Source of the DNA: Paenibacillus andongensis
GTDB taxonomy: Bacteria; Bacillota; Bacilli; Paenibacillales; NBRC-103111
DNA length: 64,000 bases
NCBI RefSeq assembly: GCF_025369935.1
Contig: NZ_CP104467.1
Span: forward strand, 6,331,001-6,395,000
Direction of reading: 5' to 3'
The notes under the pieces were generated by a model. That model saw nothing but the letters and a program-made list of their open reading frames with translations, searched no databases and was not told the origin of the DNA. The stretch's first letter is position 1. Every line of letters begins with the position of its first letter. This document shows positions 1 through 8,725 of this stretch, one piece after another. Position numbers and translations under genes: made by a program.

Positions 1-1142
1 TGAATAGGCGGATCAAGCTCCAGCAAGGCGCTCCCGAGTAAATTCATATTGATTTGGCGAGCTTCCTTCTCCCGCAAATCAGGTCGCTGTAAAGCTGGAA
101 TATTGTGCTCCAAGTAGCTGCCATTTCCTTTAATCGCGCCGCCGCCTTTGTGCAGCCACTGTCCCGTTAACGCTGGCAAGCAGGCTATTGTTCGCACACA
201 CATACCACCGTTATCATGGTGCTGAATGCCGTTTCCAATCCGAATAAAAGATGGCGAAGTCTGACCGTATAAGCGAGCTAAACGGAAGAGGTCTCGGGTA
301 GGTACGCCCGTTATTGTAGATACCACAGAAGGATCATATTGACGCACATGTTCCCTCAGCTCCTCATGCCCAGCGGTATATTGCTGCATAAAGGCTTCAT
401 CGACCAAATTCTCCTCGAACAAGATATGCATGATTCCGAGAGCAAGGGCAGCATCGGTTCCTGGCAAAATCGGAATAAACCAGTCCGCCCAGCGGCCTGT
501 TTGGTTCTTGTGAGCGTCAATCACGATGATTTGCGCGCCATTCTTACGGGCTTTCTCTGCCAACATGACCTGATGCATATTCGTGCTGACCGCATTAATG
601 CCCCACATGATGATCAGCTTGGCATGAACCGTATCCTCTGGATCGGTCCCGAAGCTGCCTCCCATTGTATACTTATAGCCTTCAGTACCTGCTGATTCAC
701 AGATCGAATAAAGCAGTCGGCTCGCACCCATCCGATTGAAAAAACGACGATCCATCCCTTCCGTCCCAATCCGCCCCATGTTGCCATAGAAGCTGTAAGG
801 CAGAATAGATTCGGCTCCTTCATCTGCGATTAGCTGCTTCCAGCGACTTGTTATGGTTTCGATCGCTTCTTCCCAAGTGATTCTTTCAAATTGACTGCCT
901 TCACCCTTAGGGCCCACGCGCTTCAAGGGATACTGCAGTCTTTTATCATCATATATACGCGCCGTCATATTCCGAACTTTATTGCAAATAGCCCCTTGTG
1001 TTACCGGGTGATTGGGGTCTCCCTCTATTTTAACGATCTTCCCAGCTTCTTTATGAAGCAGCAGGCCGCATTGATCTGGACAGTCCAGTGAGCATACGGC
1101 TGGGAAAATGCCATTTGGCTCATCACGCATCTTTGTAAGCAT
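1..1142 (-). CDS. molybdopterin-dependent oxidoreductase, YyaE-like (partial)
   Basis: The C-terminal part lies outside the window; about 380 N-terminal residues are visible. The protein starts at ATG 1142 behind an AAAGGAG ribosome site. Cysteines at residues 17, 21, 25 and 53 form the C-x3-C-x3-C-x27-C 4Fe-4S motif of the DMSO reductase superfamily, followed by CESAG and MWGIN segments typical of the bis-MGD-binding fold. There is no twin-arginine signal, so it is probably cytoplasmic. Family members oxidise or reduce small molecules such as formate or S- and N-oxides, and the substrate here cannot be told. It lies downstream of the HTH/binding-protein regulator on the same strand, 75 bp away, so it may be part of the same sulfur-related set, which is inference. 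Confidence 0.85.
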   Translation of the reverse strand, partial: MLTKMRDEPNGIFPAVCSLDCPDQCGLLLHKEAGKIVKIEGDPNHPVTQGAICNKVRNMTARIYDDKRLQYPLKRVGPKGEGSQFERITWEEAIETITSRWKQLIADEGAESILPYSFYGNMGRIGTEGMDRRFFNRMGASRLLYSICESAGTEGYKYTMGGSFGTDPEDTVHAKLIIMWGINAVSTNMHQVMLAEKARKNGAQIIVIDAHKNQTGRWADWFIPILPGTDAALALGIMHILFEENLVDEAFMQQYTAGHEELREHVRQYDPSVVSTITGVPTRDLFRLARLYGQTSPSFIRIGNGIQHHDNGGMCVRTIACLPALTGQWLHKGGGAIKGNGSYLEHNIPALQRPDLREKEARQINMNLLGSALLELDPPI

Positions 1143-1217
1143 TTAGACACTCCTTTCAACACTTCCATTCTTTTTTACTATATACCGAAATGAAGCGAAG
1201 CGAAAGTCTCTTTACAC

Positions 1218-2411
1218 TTAATACAACTGCTCCACGGCCCAATCCCCTTCGAGCGGATCGCAGCCCACAAGAGGCAGCTTTAATGCCTTAATGGCTAGTT
1301 GCAAATATTCACCTTTGAAACTGATTTTTTGGGACACAGGAGGTGATAGCTGCTGTAGAGCGTCCATATCTTTCGAATAAATAGCAGCGTCCCATCTTAC
1401 TTTAGCGATAATGCGTGCTGTAATTTCATGCGGAATTCCTTTTGCTCGAGATATAAGCTCGGCAGCTGCATGAGGATTATTCCTAATAAACGTATGGACC
1501 CGAACATGTGCTTTTAAGTAAGCAACTGCGTCTCCTTCATGATGTCGCGCCCAATTCTCATCCGCAACAATTCCTGTTAAATAATTCTCCCCCATTCCTT
1601 CTGGAAAAAGCACCTGACCTAAACTCTGGTATTGTGCCAAGCTAATATACGGTTCCCACATGACACTTCCGGCAAGCTTCCGTTTCACGATCCCCGCCAT
1701 GCATTCATCCATTTCTTTATGTTCAAAATGATTCTCCTGTCCGCCAAGCGATTGAAGCAGTTTCGATAAACGATAACCCGCGCTCGATTGCGCTGCCGAT
1801 GAAAGCGGCCACCCGATAATCTCCGAGATATCGTTGATTTCCAGCCCTTTGCGCATAACGAGTGAAATCCCTTGCCCACCGGAGGTTTTACCGTCAAAGG
1901 CGAGTAGAATAGGACGAAATGCAGGCAGCGTCTGACGAAGTGATTGGCTGAGCACAATCGGATAGTCTCCCAAAGAAGCAATCTGTATGCTGCCCCCGAT
2001 CAATCCCTGCAGAAGCAATGTTCCATTAGCTGCATCCAACCATTTTACATGAACAGAACGGTTAGGATTCACTAAGATGAGCTCTTCCTCCAACCAGCCG
2101 AGCTCTTTCATGATGAGCGCTGTCCACATATGGGCCGTTCCGCTTTGATAACCAATCGTTATCGTGGGCAGGTCCTTGGAAGTGACGGTTTTGGAGGAGC
2201 CTGAGGTAAGTGCCGGATTCTGTAGGCTAAAAGAGTGATGACGAACCCACTGTTCCAGTTCAGTCTTATCAATTAAGATCTCTTTCCCTATTTTCACAAA
2301 AGGAAGCTGCTTTAATTTACGCCATCTGTCAAAGGTGGATCGACTTACACCAAGCAGATCGATCGCATCATGCAAAGAAATGAGGTTGAATCGCTGTGAA
2401 GTCATGGTCAT
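1218..2411 (-). CDS. HTH domain fused to sulfonate-type (NMT1/SsuA) substrate-binding domain, putative regulator
   Basis: Residues about 5-55 form an excisionase/MerR-like helix-turn-helix (LLGVSRSTFDRWRK, then KIGKEILIDKTELEQWV). From about residue 80 to the end the protein resembles the periplasmic-binding fold of nitrate/sulfonate/taurine binding proteins, but it has no signal peptide or lipobox and should be cytoplasmic. The start at 2411 is chosen because a strong AGGAGG lies inside the longer frame that opens at 2441. ATG 2405 is equally possible, with better spacing. It is divergent from the sulfonate transport operon and is the likely ligand-responsive regulator of it. Family precedent: one-component regulators built from binding-protein folds, such as LysR and LacI. 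This HTH/NMT1 pairing is not one I can assign to a named, characterised regulator. Confidence 0.82.
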   Translation of the reverse strand: MTMTSQRFNLISLHDAIDLLGVSRSTFDRWRKLKQLPFVKIGKEILIDKTELEQWVRHHSFSLQNPALTSGSSKTVTSKDLPTITIGYQSGTAHMWTALIMKELGWLEEELILVNPNRSVHVKWLDAANGTLLLQGLIGGSIQIASLGDYPIVLSQSLRQTLPAFRPILLAFDGKTSGGQGISLVMRKGLEINDISEIIGWPLSSAAQSSAGYRLSKLLQSLGGQENHFEHKEMDECMAGIVKRKLAGSVMWEPYISLAQYQSLGQVLFPEGMGENYLTGIVADENWARHHEGDAVAYLKAHVRVHTFIRNNPHAAAELISRAKGIPHEITARIIAKVRWDAAIYSKDMDALQQLSPPVSQKISFKGEYLQLAIKALKLPLVGCDPLEGDWAVEQLY

Positions 2412-2475
2412 CACGCCTCCTGCCGGGGTTAAGATGGTCATTCGTCGTCATTCATGTTCATGTGTTTCCAATTCA

Positions 2476-2504
2476 TTGACAGTTCACTAGGCTGAGATTA
2501 TATT
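2476..2504 (+). promoter_or_regulatory. sigma-A promoter of the organosulfur operon
   Basis: TTGACA at 2476-2481, a 17-bp spacer and TATATT at 2499-2504 make a near-consensus promoter reading into the binding-protein gene. An inverted repeat TATTTC-attata-GAAATA (2501-2518) overlaps the -10 and start region and is a candidate repressor site. Confidence 0.7.
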
Positions 2505-2622
2505 TCATTATAGAAATATATTCATAGTAAGTCTATAGGAATTATGCAATTTACGACCGGACCTCTGGAGATAACTTGGTTAGAAATCAACGAAAGCAAA
2601 TTATCGTTAGGGGGATATGAAC

Positions 2623-3663
2623 ATGACTCATTTTGCTAAGAAAAGCTGCACGACAGCCATCGTATTACTTCTTGCCTCCTCTTTATTATTGACAGCCTGC
2701 GGCAAAACAGAGACGACGGTATCTGCAAGCGGCGGTGCACCTGAAGTAACCGAGCTTCGTTATCAAGGAGGTGTTGGCTCCGTTACTTTTCCAGAATTAG
2801 CTGATGATCTGGGGTACTTAGCTCCTTTGAAGCTGAAATTTATCGGCAACACGATTAGCGGTCCTCAAGATATTCAATCCGTCGTTACAGGGGATACCGA
2901 CTTTGGCGGAGCTTTTAATGGGGCCATCGTGAAATTGATATCCGCCAAAGCTCCGATTAAGCCAGTGATTGCTTATTATGGTGTCGATGAGAATACGTGG
3001 ACGGGATATTACGTGTTGGATGGCAGCCCTATCAAATCTGCTAAGGACTTAATTGGCAAAAAAATTGCAGTCAATACGCTAGGCGCTCACCATGAATTCG
3101 TCATTAAGGAATACTTGCACAGAGCAGGCCTAACGGCGGAGGAGATTAAGCAAGTCACACTAGTTGTCGTACCGCCGGTCACAACGGAACAGACGCTGCG
3201 CGCGGAACAAATCGATGTAGCCACACTAGGCGGTGTACTGCGTGACAAAGCGCTGGAGCGCGGCGGCATCCACCCTTTATTTAAGGATATTGATCTGTTT
3301 GGCACCTTTAGTGCCGGCAGTTACGTGCTGACTGATAAATTCATCAAAGCGAATCCGAATGCCTCGCGTAAATTTGTTGAAGCAACTGCCAAAGCGATTG
3401 AGTGGGCTCGCACGACTCCGCGGGATGAAGTTGTTGCTCGTTATGAGAAAATCATTAACGCACGAGGCAGGAAAGAAGATACTTCTATTGTGAAGTTTTG
3501 GAAAAGCACCGGTATTGCCGGTAAAGGCGGCTTGATCTCTGACAAGGAATTCGATACTTGGATCCATTGGCTGGAGGATGAAGGCGTCCTTAAAGAAGGG
3601 CAATTGAAGCTCAAAGGTCTGTATACGAATGAATTCAATCCTTTTGTAAATGAGAAAAAGTAA
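2623..3663 (+). CDS. ABC transporter substrate-binding lipoprotein, sulfonate/taurine type
   Basis: The N-terminus is a lipoprotein signal peptide ending in the lipobox LTAC, so the protein is anchored outside the membrane by the lipidated cysteine. The mature part is an NMT1/SsuA-like binding fold of about 320 residues (FPELADDLGYL, GDTDFGGAFNG, GKKIAVNTLGAHHEF). It should capture an alkanesulfonate, taurine or similar compound for the ATPase and permease that follow. The start at 2623 is preferred over ATG 2617 because AGGGGG (2609-2614) is 8 bases away from it but only 2 from the other. It is the first gene of a five-gene operon. The ligand is inferred from the two oxygenases encoded downstream. 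Confidence 0.88.
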   Translation: MTHFAKKSCTTAIVLLLASSLLLTACGKTETTVSASGGAPEVTELRYQGGVGSVTFPELADDLGYLAPLKLKFIGNTISGPQDIQSVVTGDTDFGGAFNGAIVKLISAKAPIKPVIAYYGVDENTWTGYYVLDGSPIKSAKDLIGKKIAVNTLGAHHEFVIKEYLHRAGLTAEEIKQVTLVVVPPVTTEQTLRAEQIDVATLGGVLRDKALERGGIHPLFKDIDLFGTFSAGSYVLTDKFIKANPNASRKFVEATAKAIEWARTTPRDEVVARYEKIINARGRKEDTSIVKFWKSTGIAGKGGLISDKEFDTWIHWLEDEGVLKEGQLKLKGLYTNEFNPFVNEKK

Positions 3664-3715
3664 CTGCGTATAAAGCCAGATTCCGACTGGCGAAACCGTT
3701 AAGGAGGTGCTGCAA

Positions 3716-4594
3716 ATGACAGCTAAAATAAGCATTCAGCATGTGCAGAAATCGTTTCGAATCCAAAGAAACCTAGGGCATTTGAAAGAAGATTTACAGC
3801 CTATTTCCGCCCTAAAGGATATCAATTTGGAGGTGAAGAAGGGTGAGTTCATGGTTATCGTCGGCCCTAGCGGCTGCGGCAAATCAACATTGCTCGACTT
3901 ACTTGCGGGCTTAACGAAGCCAAGCAGCGGCCAGATTTTGTTAGATGGCAAGGCCATTAATGGACCGAATCTGGATCGCGGCATCGTGTTTCAGCAATAT
4001 GCGCTTTTCCCGTGGAAGACGACGCTTGCGAATGTGGAGTTTGGCCTCGAAGCCAAAGGGGTGAGTCGCAAAGAACGCCGCAAAACTGCCCTAGAGTTTA
4101 TTCATTTGGTCGGGCTTGCCGGCTTCGAAAACCGTTATCCCCATGAGATTTCTGGAGGCATGAAACAGCGGGTTGCGATCGCCAGAAGCTTGGCCTACGA
4201 TCCTGAAGTGCTGCTGATGGATGAACCCTTTGCTGCGCTTGATGCGCAAACTCGTGAAACCCTGCAAAGCGAACTGCTGCGTATTTGGGAGGCTACCCAA
4301 AAAACGATCATTTTCATCACGCATGGCATTGAAGAAGCTGTTTACTTAGGCCAGCGTGTCGCTGTCATGACCTCTCGTCCAGGGAGAATCAAGAAAGTGA
4401 TTGATATCCCTTTTGAATCACGAAGAAGTGAAGAAGATTTGCGATCACATCCTGACTTCGTCAAGCTGCGCCATGAGGTATGGGATTTGCTTAAAGACGA
4501 AGTAACGAAAGCCCAGGAGCAAGAAATAGCCAAGAGCTTGGATAGCTTTGAGAACAATAAATCTGCGGTAAAAGGGGGCGTTGTGAATGGCTAG
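3716..4594 (+). CDS. ABC transporter ATP-binding protein, SsuB/TauB type
   Basis: All ATPase motifs are present in order: Walker A GPSGCGKST, Q-loop FQQYALFPW, signature SGGMKQR, Walker B VLLMDEPFAALD and H-loop ITHGIEEA. FPW after the Q-loop and the short C-terminus are usual in the nitrate/sulfonate/taurine importer family. It powers uptake through the permease that follows. The start is ATG 3716 with AAGGAGG at 3701-3707; the GTG at 3707 lies inside that ribosome site. The last 8 bases overlap the permease gene, pointing to translational coupling. Confidence 0.92.
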   Translation: MTAKISIQHVQKSFRIQRNLGHLKEDLQPISALKDINLEVKKGEFMVIVGPSGCGKSTLLDLLAGLTKPSSGQILLDGKAINGPNLDRGIVFQQYALFPWKTTLANVEFGLEAKGVSRKERRKTALEFIHLVGLAGFENRYPHEISGGMKQRVAIARSLAYDPEVLLMDEPFAALDAQTRETLQSELLRIWEATQKTIIFITHGIEEAVYLGQRVAVMTSRPGRIKKVIDIPFESRRSEEDLRSHPDFVKLRHEVWDLLKDEVTKAQEQEIAKSLDSFENNKSAVKGGVVNG

Positions 4595-5423
4595 TGTGAA
4601 TGCGGGGAAAGCCCTCGTTCTACGTGAAAAAGACAGCTCTGATACGATCGGATGGTCCTTAGCGAAGCTGAGAAAGCTGTTCAAAAATGCCATTGTCATC
4701 GTGGCCTTGCTTTTCGTATGGGAAGTGGCGCCTCGCTTAGGGCTCGTTGACCGGACGTTCTTCCCTCCGATCTCCGAAATAGCGGCTGCTTGGTGGCAGC
4801 TGCTGCTGTCGGGTGATCTTACCGAGCATACGATTGCCAGCTTATCGCGTTCATTGGGCGGATTTACGCTGGCCATCCTCATCAGTATCCCTCTTGGTCT
4901 GGCCATCGGGTGGTGGAAGCCGGTATCGGAGTATCTCAATCCCTTGCTCGAATTATTGCGAAATACGGCTGCACTTGCCATACTGCCGGTCTTCATTCTA
5001 TTGCTCGGACTTGGTGAAACATCGAAGATTGCTATTGTATTCTACGCCTGCACGTTCCCCCTTCTGCTCAATACCATTAGCGGCGTCAAAAATGTCGATC
5101 CACTTTTGATCAAATCAGCTCGTTCGATGGGTTTATCGCCAGTTAGTTTATTTCGCAAAGTGATTATTCCCGCGGCAACTCCGACTATTTTCGTAGGCAT
5201 TCGGCAGGCTGGAGCTGGCTCTATTCTCGTGCTCGTCGCCGCTGAGATGGTCGGTGCGAAGTCCGGTCTCGGTTACTTAATTCAATACGCACAGTTCAGC
5301 TTTCAAATTACGAATATGTACGCTGGCATTATCTCGATTTCCGTTATTGGTTTAATCATTAATTACCTGCTCGTTACGCTTGAGAAGAGATTAACAGGCT
5401 GGAAGCAAACCTATAGTGAGTAA
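4587..5423 (+). CDS. ABC transporter permease, SsuC/TauC type
   Basis: This is a 278-residue membrane protein with about six hydrophobic segments. A BPD_transp_1 core includes the loop that docks on the ATPase (SARSMGLSPVSLFRKVIIP) and the late AAEMVGAKSGLG segment typical of sulfonate and taurine permeases. The start is ATG 4587, behind AGGGGG and overlapping the ATPase gene by 8 bases. With the binding protein and ATPase it forms a complete importer. Substrate specificity is inferred from the operon. Confidence 0.9.
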   Translation: MASVNAGKALVLREKDSSDTIGWSLAKLRKLFKNAIVIVALLFVWEVAPRLGLVDRTFFPPISEIAAAWWQLLLSGDLTEHTIASLSRSLGGFTLAILISIPLGLAIGWWKPVSEYLNPLLELLRNTAALAILPVFILLLGLGETSKIAIVFYACTFPLLLNTISGVKNVDPLLIKSARSMGLSPVSLFRKVIIPAATPTIFVGIRQAGAGSILVLVAAEMVGAKSGLGYLIQYAQFSFQITNMYAGIISISVIGLIINYLLVTLEKRLTGWKQTYSE

Positions 5424-5444
5424 AAAAATTAAAAGGGTGCGTGA

Positions 5445-6794
5445 GTGATTATGAGCAAAGCGAAAAGACAACTGCATTTAAATGTATTTATCATGAATAC
5501 GGGACATCATGAAGCATCATGGCGACACAAGAACACAGAGCCGGAGAATATTACAGATATTCGCTATTTTCAACGGATTGCGCAAATTGCGGAACAGGCT
5601 AAATTCGACTCCCTCTTCTTGGCCGATGGGTTGGCGGTCAGTCAAAACATCAAGCATGGCGCGTTTGTTGGGCTTGAACCCTTCACTTTGCTATCTGCCT
5701 TAGCCGCGGTAACCGATCATATAGGACTTATCGGCACCGTCTCCACAACGTATAACGAACCCTTTCATGTTGCGCGCAAATTTGCCTCGTTGGATCACAT
5801 AAGCAAAGGTCGAGCAGGCTGGAATATCGTCACATCCGGAAGCACCTTTGAGGCTAGCAATTTCAGCAAAGATGACCATTTGGAGCACAGTAAACGCTAT
5901 GAACGGGCTAAAGAATTTCTAGACGTAACGACCAGTCTGTGGGACAGCTGGGAAGATGAAGCCCTGATCATTGATCGAGAATCGGGCACCTTCGCAGATC
6001 GAAGCAAAGTCCGGGAAATCAATCATGTCGGCGATACCTTCAAAGTGCGCGGACCGCTGAATATACCAAGGTCTCCGCAGGGATATCCTGTGCTTGTTCA
6101 AGCAGGCTCTTCCGAATCAGGCAAAGAATTTGCCGCTCAGTATGCGGAGGCCATTTTCACTGCACAGCAAACGCTCGTAGAAGCCCAACAATTTTATTCC
6201 GATGTAAAATCAAGACTTGTGGGGTATGGCCGTTCTCCTGAGCAGTTGAAAATCTTACCGGGCATCTGCCCTATTATCGGTCGCACCGAATCAGAAGCCA
6301 AAGAAAAAGAACAAGAATTAAACGAACTAACCGTTCCGGAATATGGGCTAAATCAGTTGTCCAATATGTTGAATATTGATTTATTCTCCTATCCGCTCGA
6401 TGGACCTCTGCCGGAGCTGCCAAGCCTGTCCGCCATCAATGGGAATAAAAGCCGCTTCCAGCTGGTCGCTGATCTAGCGAAGCGCGACAATTTAACCATT
6501 CGAGGGCTGCTTCATCGACTAGCTGGCGGACGCGGTCATCGTACATTTGCTGGTACGCCTATCCAAATAGCTGACCAGCTGGAAGAGTGGTTCTTACACG
6601 GTGGGAGTGACGGCTTTAATGTGATGCCACCTTATTTACCAGCCGGATTGGAAGAATTCGCGCAGCTCGTCATACCCGAGCTTCAGCGAAGAGGATTGTT
6701 CCGAACCGAATATTCAGGTACTACCCTGCGGGGTCATTTGGGCTTGTCCCGACCTGCTAATCAGTATGCGACTGCTGCCGTTGGAGGCGCATAA
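5445..6794 (+). CDS. FMN-dependent luciferase-like monooxygenase, NtaA/SnaA/DszA family
   Basis: The 449-residue TIM-barrel flavin monooxygenase has the family hallmarks: N-terminal HLNVFIMNTGHHEASWR, KFDSLFLADGL, the GRAGWNIVTS segment and a late GTPIQIADQLEEW. Relatives use FMNH2 and O2 from a partner reductase to cleave C-N or C-S bonds in nitrilotriacetate, dibenzothiophene sulfone and sulfonates. No flavin reductase gene is visible in the operon, so FMNH2 must come from elsewhere. The GTG at 5445 fits an AAAGG ribosome site at 5432-5436; ATG 5451 is an alternative start. In this operon it probably releases sulfite from the imported compound. Confidence 0.88.
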   Translation: MIMSKAKRQLHLNVFIMNTGHHEASWRHKNTEPENITDIRYFQRIAQIAEQAKFDSLFLADGLAVSQNIKHGAFVGLEPFTLLSALAAVTDHIGLIGTVSTTYNEPFHVARKFASLDHISKGRAGWNIVTSGSTFEASNFSKDDHLEHSKRYERAKEFLDVTTSLWDSWEDEALIIDRESGTFADRSKVREINHVGDTFKVRGPLNIPRSPQGYPVLVQAGSSESGKEFAAQYAEAIFTAQQTLVEAQQFYSDVKSRLVGYGRSPEQLKILPGICPIIGRTESEAKEKEQELNELTVPEYGLNQLSNMLNIDLFSYPLDGPLPELPSLSAINGNKSRFQLVADLAKRDNLTIRGLLHRLAGGRGHRTFAGTPIQIADQLEEWFLHGGSDGFNVMPPYLPAGLEEFAQLVIPELQRRGLFRTEYSGTTLRGHLGLSRPANQYATAAVGGA

Positions 6795-6819
6795 ATATAA
6801 TTTAATGGAGGTAATTCGT

Positions 6820-7752
6820 ATGAGCACAAATGAACAAGTTAAGGTAACTCCCGGTCACATTGAGGTGCTTCCGATTGCAGGCAGAATTGGCGCAGAAATA
6901 AAAGGGGTGAGCCTTAGCGCTGATCTGGATACTCAAACGGTTAGGACGATCCGCGAAGCGTTATTGCAGCACAAAGTCATTTTCATTCGCGATCAGCATC
7001 AGCTGGATGACGCGGGGCAGGAGGCTTTTGCCCGCCTGCTTGGTGATCCTGTTGCTCATCCGACGGTACCAATTAAAAGCGGAACCGATTATGTGCTTGA
7101 GCTTGATTCCGCTCATGGCGGACGGGCCGATTCTTGGCATACCGATGTGACCTTCGTCGATGCTTACCCGCAAGCTTCTGTGCTTCGTGCCGTTGTAGTT
7201 CCCGCTTCCGGCGGAGACACGGTTTGGGCGAATACGGCTGCTGCTTACGAGCACCTCCCCTCTGAACTGCGTACTCTCGTTGATCAACTTTGGGCACTGC
7301 ACAGCAACGACTACGATTATGCCGCGCAGCGTCCTGAAGTTTCTCCCGAGAAAGAGCGCCATCATCGGGAAGTGTTTGCCTCCACGGTATATGAAACCGA
7401 GCATCCGATCGTTCGTGTGCATCCCGAGACGGGTGAACGCACGCTTGTGCTTGGCCATTTCGTGAAGAAAATCCTGGGCCTTTCTTCCGCAGATTCTGCC
7501 CAACTCTTATCTCTACTTCAGGGGCATATTACCAAACTCGAAAATACAGTTCGTTGGCGCTGGTCTGCCGGTGATGTCGTGATCTGGGACAATCGTGCAA
7601 CGCAGCACTATGCGATCAACGATTATGGTGACCAACATCGAATTGTGCGCCGAGTCACTGTTGACGGCGATGTTCCTGTGGGTATCGATGGCCGACAGAG
7701 TGTAACTCGCATTAAGCGGCCATCTGAGTCATTAGCCAAGACGAGTGCCTAG
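6820..7752 (+). CDS. TauD/TfdA-like 2-oxoglutarate-dependent dioxygenase
   Basis: The 310-residue enzyme carries the Fe(II) facial triad: H107-x-D109 (in WHTDVTF) and the distal histidine in NRATQHYAIND, followed by HRIVRRVTV with the 2-oxoglutarate-binding arginine. TauD-like enzymes hydroxylate the carbon next to a sulfonate, which then loses sulfite. Close relatives use taurine, alkyl sulfates or 2,4-D, so the substrate is not fixed by sequence. The start at 6820 is set by TGGAGG 8 bases upstream; a longer frame from 6766 overlaps the preceding gene and lacks a ribosome site. It is the last gene of the operon, followed by a strong terminator. Confidence 0.9.
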   Translation: MSTNEQVKVTPGHIEVLPIAGRIGAEIKGVSLSADLDTQTVRTIREALLQHKVIFIRDQHQLDDAGQEAFARLLGDPVAHPTVPIKSGTDYVLELDSAHGGRADSWHTDVTFVDAYPQASVLRAVVVPASGGDTVWANTAAAYEHLPSELRTLVDQLWALHSNDYDYAAQRPEVSPEKERHHREVFASTVYETEHPIVRVHPETGERTLVLGHFVKKILGLSSADSAQLLSLLQGHITKLENTVRWRWSAGDVVIWDNRATQHYAINDYGDQHRIVRRVTVDGDVPVGIDGRQSVTRIKRPSESLAKTSA

Positions 7753-7764
7753 CTGCAAATAAAC

Positions 7765-7807
7765 AAAAGCCCCACTACAAGGTTATTGGCCTTGTAGTGG
7801 GGCTTTT
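7765..7807. terminator. bidirectional intrinsic terminator
   Basis: An 18-bp perfect stem (7765-7782 pairing with 7790-7807) with a 7-base loop is flanked by A4 and T4, so it can stop transcription of the TauD-like gene on the plus strand and of sdaAA on the minus strand. Confidence 0.92.
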
Positions 7808-7837
7808 GCAGGTGTACCCCACCCGCGGACTTGATTA

Positions 7838-8725
7838 CTAACGCTGCTTCTTGCCTAGATTCAGCTCTTTCATGATTTGTTGGCCTGTCGGGGTTTGAGC
7901 TAAGCCCCCCTTGGCTGTCTCCCGGTGTTTCTCCGGCATAGCCGTGCCTACTTCGTACATCACTTGAACGACTTCATCCGAAGGGATGACGGATCTGACA
8001 CCGGCCAAAGCCATATCGGCGGCTGCCATAGCATTAACCGCCCCGAAACCATTCCGGACAATACAAGGAATTTCAACCAAGCCACCAACGGGGTCGCATA
8101 TGAGCCCCAAGGTGTTCTTCAGCGCAAGGCCTACTGCGTGCATTGCCTGTTCAGGCGTGCCGCCGCGAAGCTCCACCAGCGCACCTGCTGCCATACCAAT
8201 GGCGGACCCAACTTCAGCCTGGCATCCACCTTCTGCACCGGAGACGAAGGAGTTGTTAGCAATGACATAACCAATGGCACCAGCGCTCAACAAGCCATTG
8301 ACCATATGGTCGTCATCCCATCCAAATCGCTGCTGACTGCTAATGAAAACACCTGGGATAATCCCGCAGGAACCCGCTGTCGGCGTGGCGATGATACGTC
8401 CCATGGATGCGTTAACTTCGGACACAGCGAGTGCATAAGCCATCGCTTTGCAGGCTTCTTCGCCTAAGGACGCTTCTGTCGTTGTCATATAACTCGCAAC
8501 ACGCTGCGCGTCTTTCCCCGTCAACCCGCTTCGGGATGTTGTATCCTCCGTCAATCCTTTGGCGACAGCTTCTTTCATGATTTGGTAATAAGCGCGCATT
8601 TTTTCAAAGACATACTCAGGTGGTTTACCCGATTCTTGGCTCTGGTCAGCCAGCATGACTTCTGCAATCGTTAATCCTTCGGAAGCACATACTTCCGTTA
8701 ATTGTTTCAATGTCCGGAATCTCAT
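7838..8725 (-). CDS. sdaAA: L-serine dehydratase, iron-sulfur-dependent, alpha subunit
   Basis: The 295-residue protein has the SDH_alpha fold and the expected cysteines for the 4Fe-4S cluster (SCGIIPG, GGCQAEVG, LICDPVGGLVEIPC). It deaminates L-serine to pyruvate and ammonia together with the beta subunit. Length matches the separate alpha subunit of Bacillus-type enzymes. The start ATG follows the TAA stop of the beta gene directly, so the two are co-translated. Confidence 0.95.
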   Translation of the reverse strand: MRFRTLKQLTEVCASEGLTIAEVMLADQSQESGKPPEYVFEKMRAYYQIMKEAVAKGLTEDTTSRSGLTGKDAQRVASYMTTTEASLGEEACKAMAYALAVSEVNASMGRIIATPTAGSCGIIPGVFISSQQRFGWDDDHMVNGLLSAGAIGYVIANNSFVSGAEGGCQAEVGSAIGMAAGALVELRGGTPEQAMHAVGLALKNTLGLICDPVGGLVEIPCIVRNGFGAVNAMAAADMALAGVRSVIPSDEVVQVMYEVGTAMPEKHRETAKGGLAQTPTGQQIMKELNLGKKQR

